Assembly: GCA_023264815.1 (NCBI GenBank)
Contig: JAHFUZ010000008.1
Location: forward strand, 1-64,000
Length of the DNA: 64,000 nucleotides
Direction: 5' to 3'
Origin: Arthrobacter sp.
GTDB lineage: Bacteria; Actinomycetota; Actinomycetes; Actinomycetales; Micrococcaceae
Shown here piece by piece: positions 63,777-64,000 of this stretch. Numbering within the stretch: position 1 is the first letter of the stretch; every line of letters starts with the position of its first letter. The notes under the pieces were generated by a model. That model was given only the letters and a program-made list of their open reading frames with translations. It ran no database searches and had not been told where the DNA came from. Position numbers and translations under genes: made by a program.

Positions 63777-64000
63777 TCAGTTGCCGCCGAGGGCAATGAG
63801 CGGGTCCACGGTGGTGACCCGCCGGACCGCCAGCGCCGCGCCGGCCAGGCCGAGCACAACAATCCCCAGCACGGGCAGCAACGTGGTGGCCGGGGTGACA
63901 AGGAACGGTGCGGCCTGCGCCGCCGCGACCCCGCCAAGGACGCCCACCGCCCCGCCAAGCCCCGCGCCGGCCACAAGCACAACCAATGCCTGGGTCATCG
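63777..64000 (-). CDS. FtsX-like ABC permease, C-terminal part (cut by window)
   Basis: The visible 74 or so residues hold two membrane helices (ALVVLVAGAGLGGAVGVLGG and LLPVLGIVVLGLAGAALAVRRVTTVDPLIAL). The final R-x-x-x-x-DP-x-x-AL pattern is typical of the last helix of FtsX/MacB permeases. It lies 37 bases upstream of its ATPase gene and continues beyond the window. Confidence 0.75.
   Translation of the reverse strand, partial: MTQALVVLVAGAGLGGAVGVLGGVAAAQAAPFLVTPATTLLPVLGIVVLGLAGAALAVRRVTTVDPLIALGGN

Overview
The window is about 64 kb of GC-rich, densely packed chromosomal DNA. Its character points to an aerobic soil actinobacterium of the Micrococcaceae, Arthrobacter/Pseudarthrobacter-like. 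This is inferred from the gene content (bioB with a bsaP-type partner, a two-gene P450 system, a cre-type 4-cresol operon, a DtxR/IdeR-type iron box), from short repeats, and from strong strand-asymmetric operons. No rRNA, tRNA, CRISPR, prophage or intact insertion sequence was recognised.

Layout, left to right. (1) 0.3-6.9 kb, minus strand: a fructoside uptake and hydrolysis operon with a LacI regulator, two LplB/YtcP-type permeases, a lipoprotein binding protein, a cytoplasmic GH32 beta-fructosidase and the decayed 3' end of a PfkB fructokinase. (2) 7-10.6 kb: small housekeeping or hypothetical genes and an AEC-transporter remnant. (3) 10.6-17.2 kb: a GntR regulator with a perfect palindromic operator, then pxpA, an MHS-family transporter, a pxpB-pxpC fusion and a biotin carboxylase/BCCP gene. 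Together these hold all the domains of a urea-carboxylase-like biotin enzyme. (4) 17.2-20 kb: an HHH protein, an HD phosphohydrolase paralogous to CreD, an IclR regulator and two DUF202 membrane proteins. (5) 20-31.8 kb: an aromatic or phenylpropanoid catabolic island with two MFS carriers, an MBL hydrolase, an ALDH, a coniferyl-alcohol-dehydrogenase-like SDR, an IclR regulator, a CYP199-like P450 with its FMN/2Fe-2S reductase, a zinc alcohol dehydrogenase and an XRE/MmyB regulator. (6) 31.9-36.3 kb: an MHS transporter, an alpha/beta hydrolase and a LysR regulator with a dyad operator. (7) 36.4-45.5 kb, plus strand: an eight-gene operon in the order J-I-H-G-F-E-D-C of the 4-cresol pathway of Corynebacterium glutamicum. 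The substrate is phosphorylated by a split PEP-synthase-like enzyme, oxidised by a P450/ferredoxin/reductase chain, dephosphorylated by an HD hydrolase, then oxidised by an SDR and an ALDH. (8) 45.6-51.6 kb: a secreted trypsin-like protease, a Bcr/CflA exporter, and the PEP synthase regulator and PEP synthase. (9) 51.6-52.9 kb: bsaP and bioB. (10) 53.2-59.6 kb: ureABCEFGD and a nickel permease. (11) 60.4-64 kb: an iron-box-preceded adenylation/carrier/membrane acyltransferase fusion, convergent with an ABC exporter cut by the window end.

How parts connect: four copies of a TTCC-N7-GGAA palindrome lie before the second MFS gene, between the divergent ALDH and SDR genes, before the reductase-P450 pair, and before creJ. 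This suggests that one IclR-type regulator joins region 5 and the cre operon into a single aromatic regulon. The cre phosphotransferase subunits and the complete PEP synthase 10 kb downstream are recognisably the same fold, so a split and an intact version can be compared within one window. The urease operon carries two related hairpin repeats, one in the ureE-ureF gap and one inside the 5' end of ureD, each followed by coding sequence with unusually T-rich codons.
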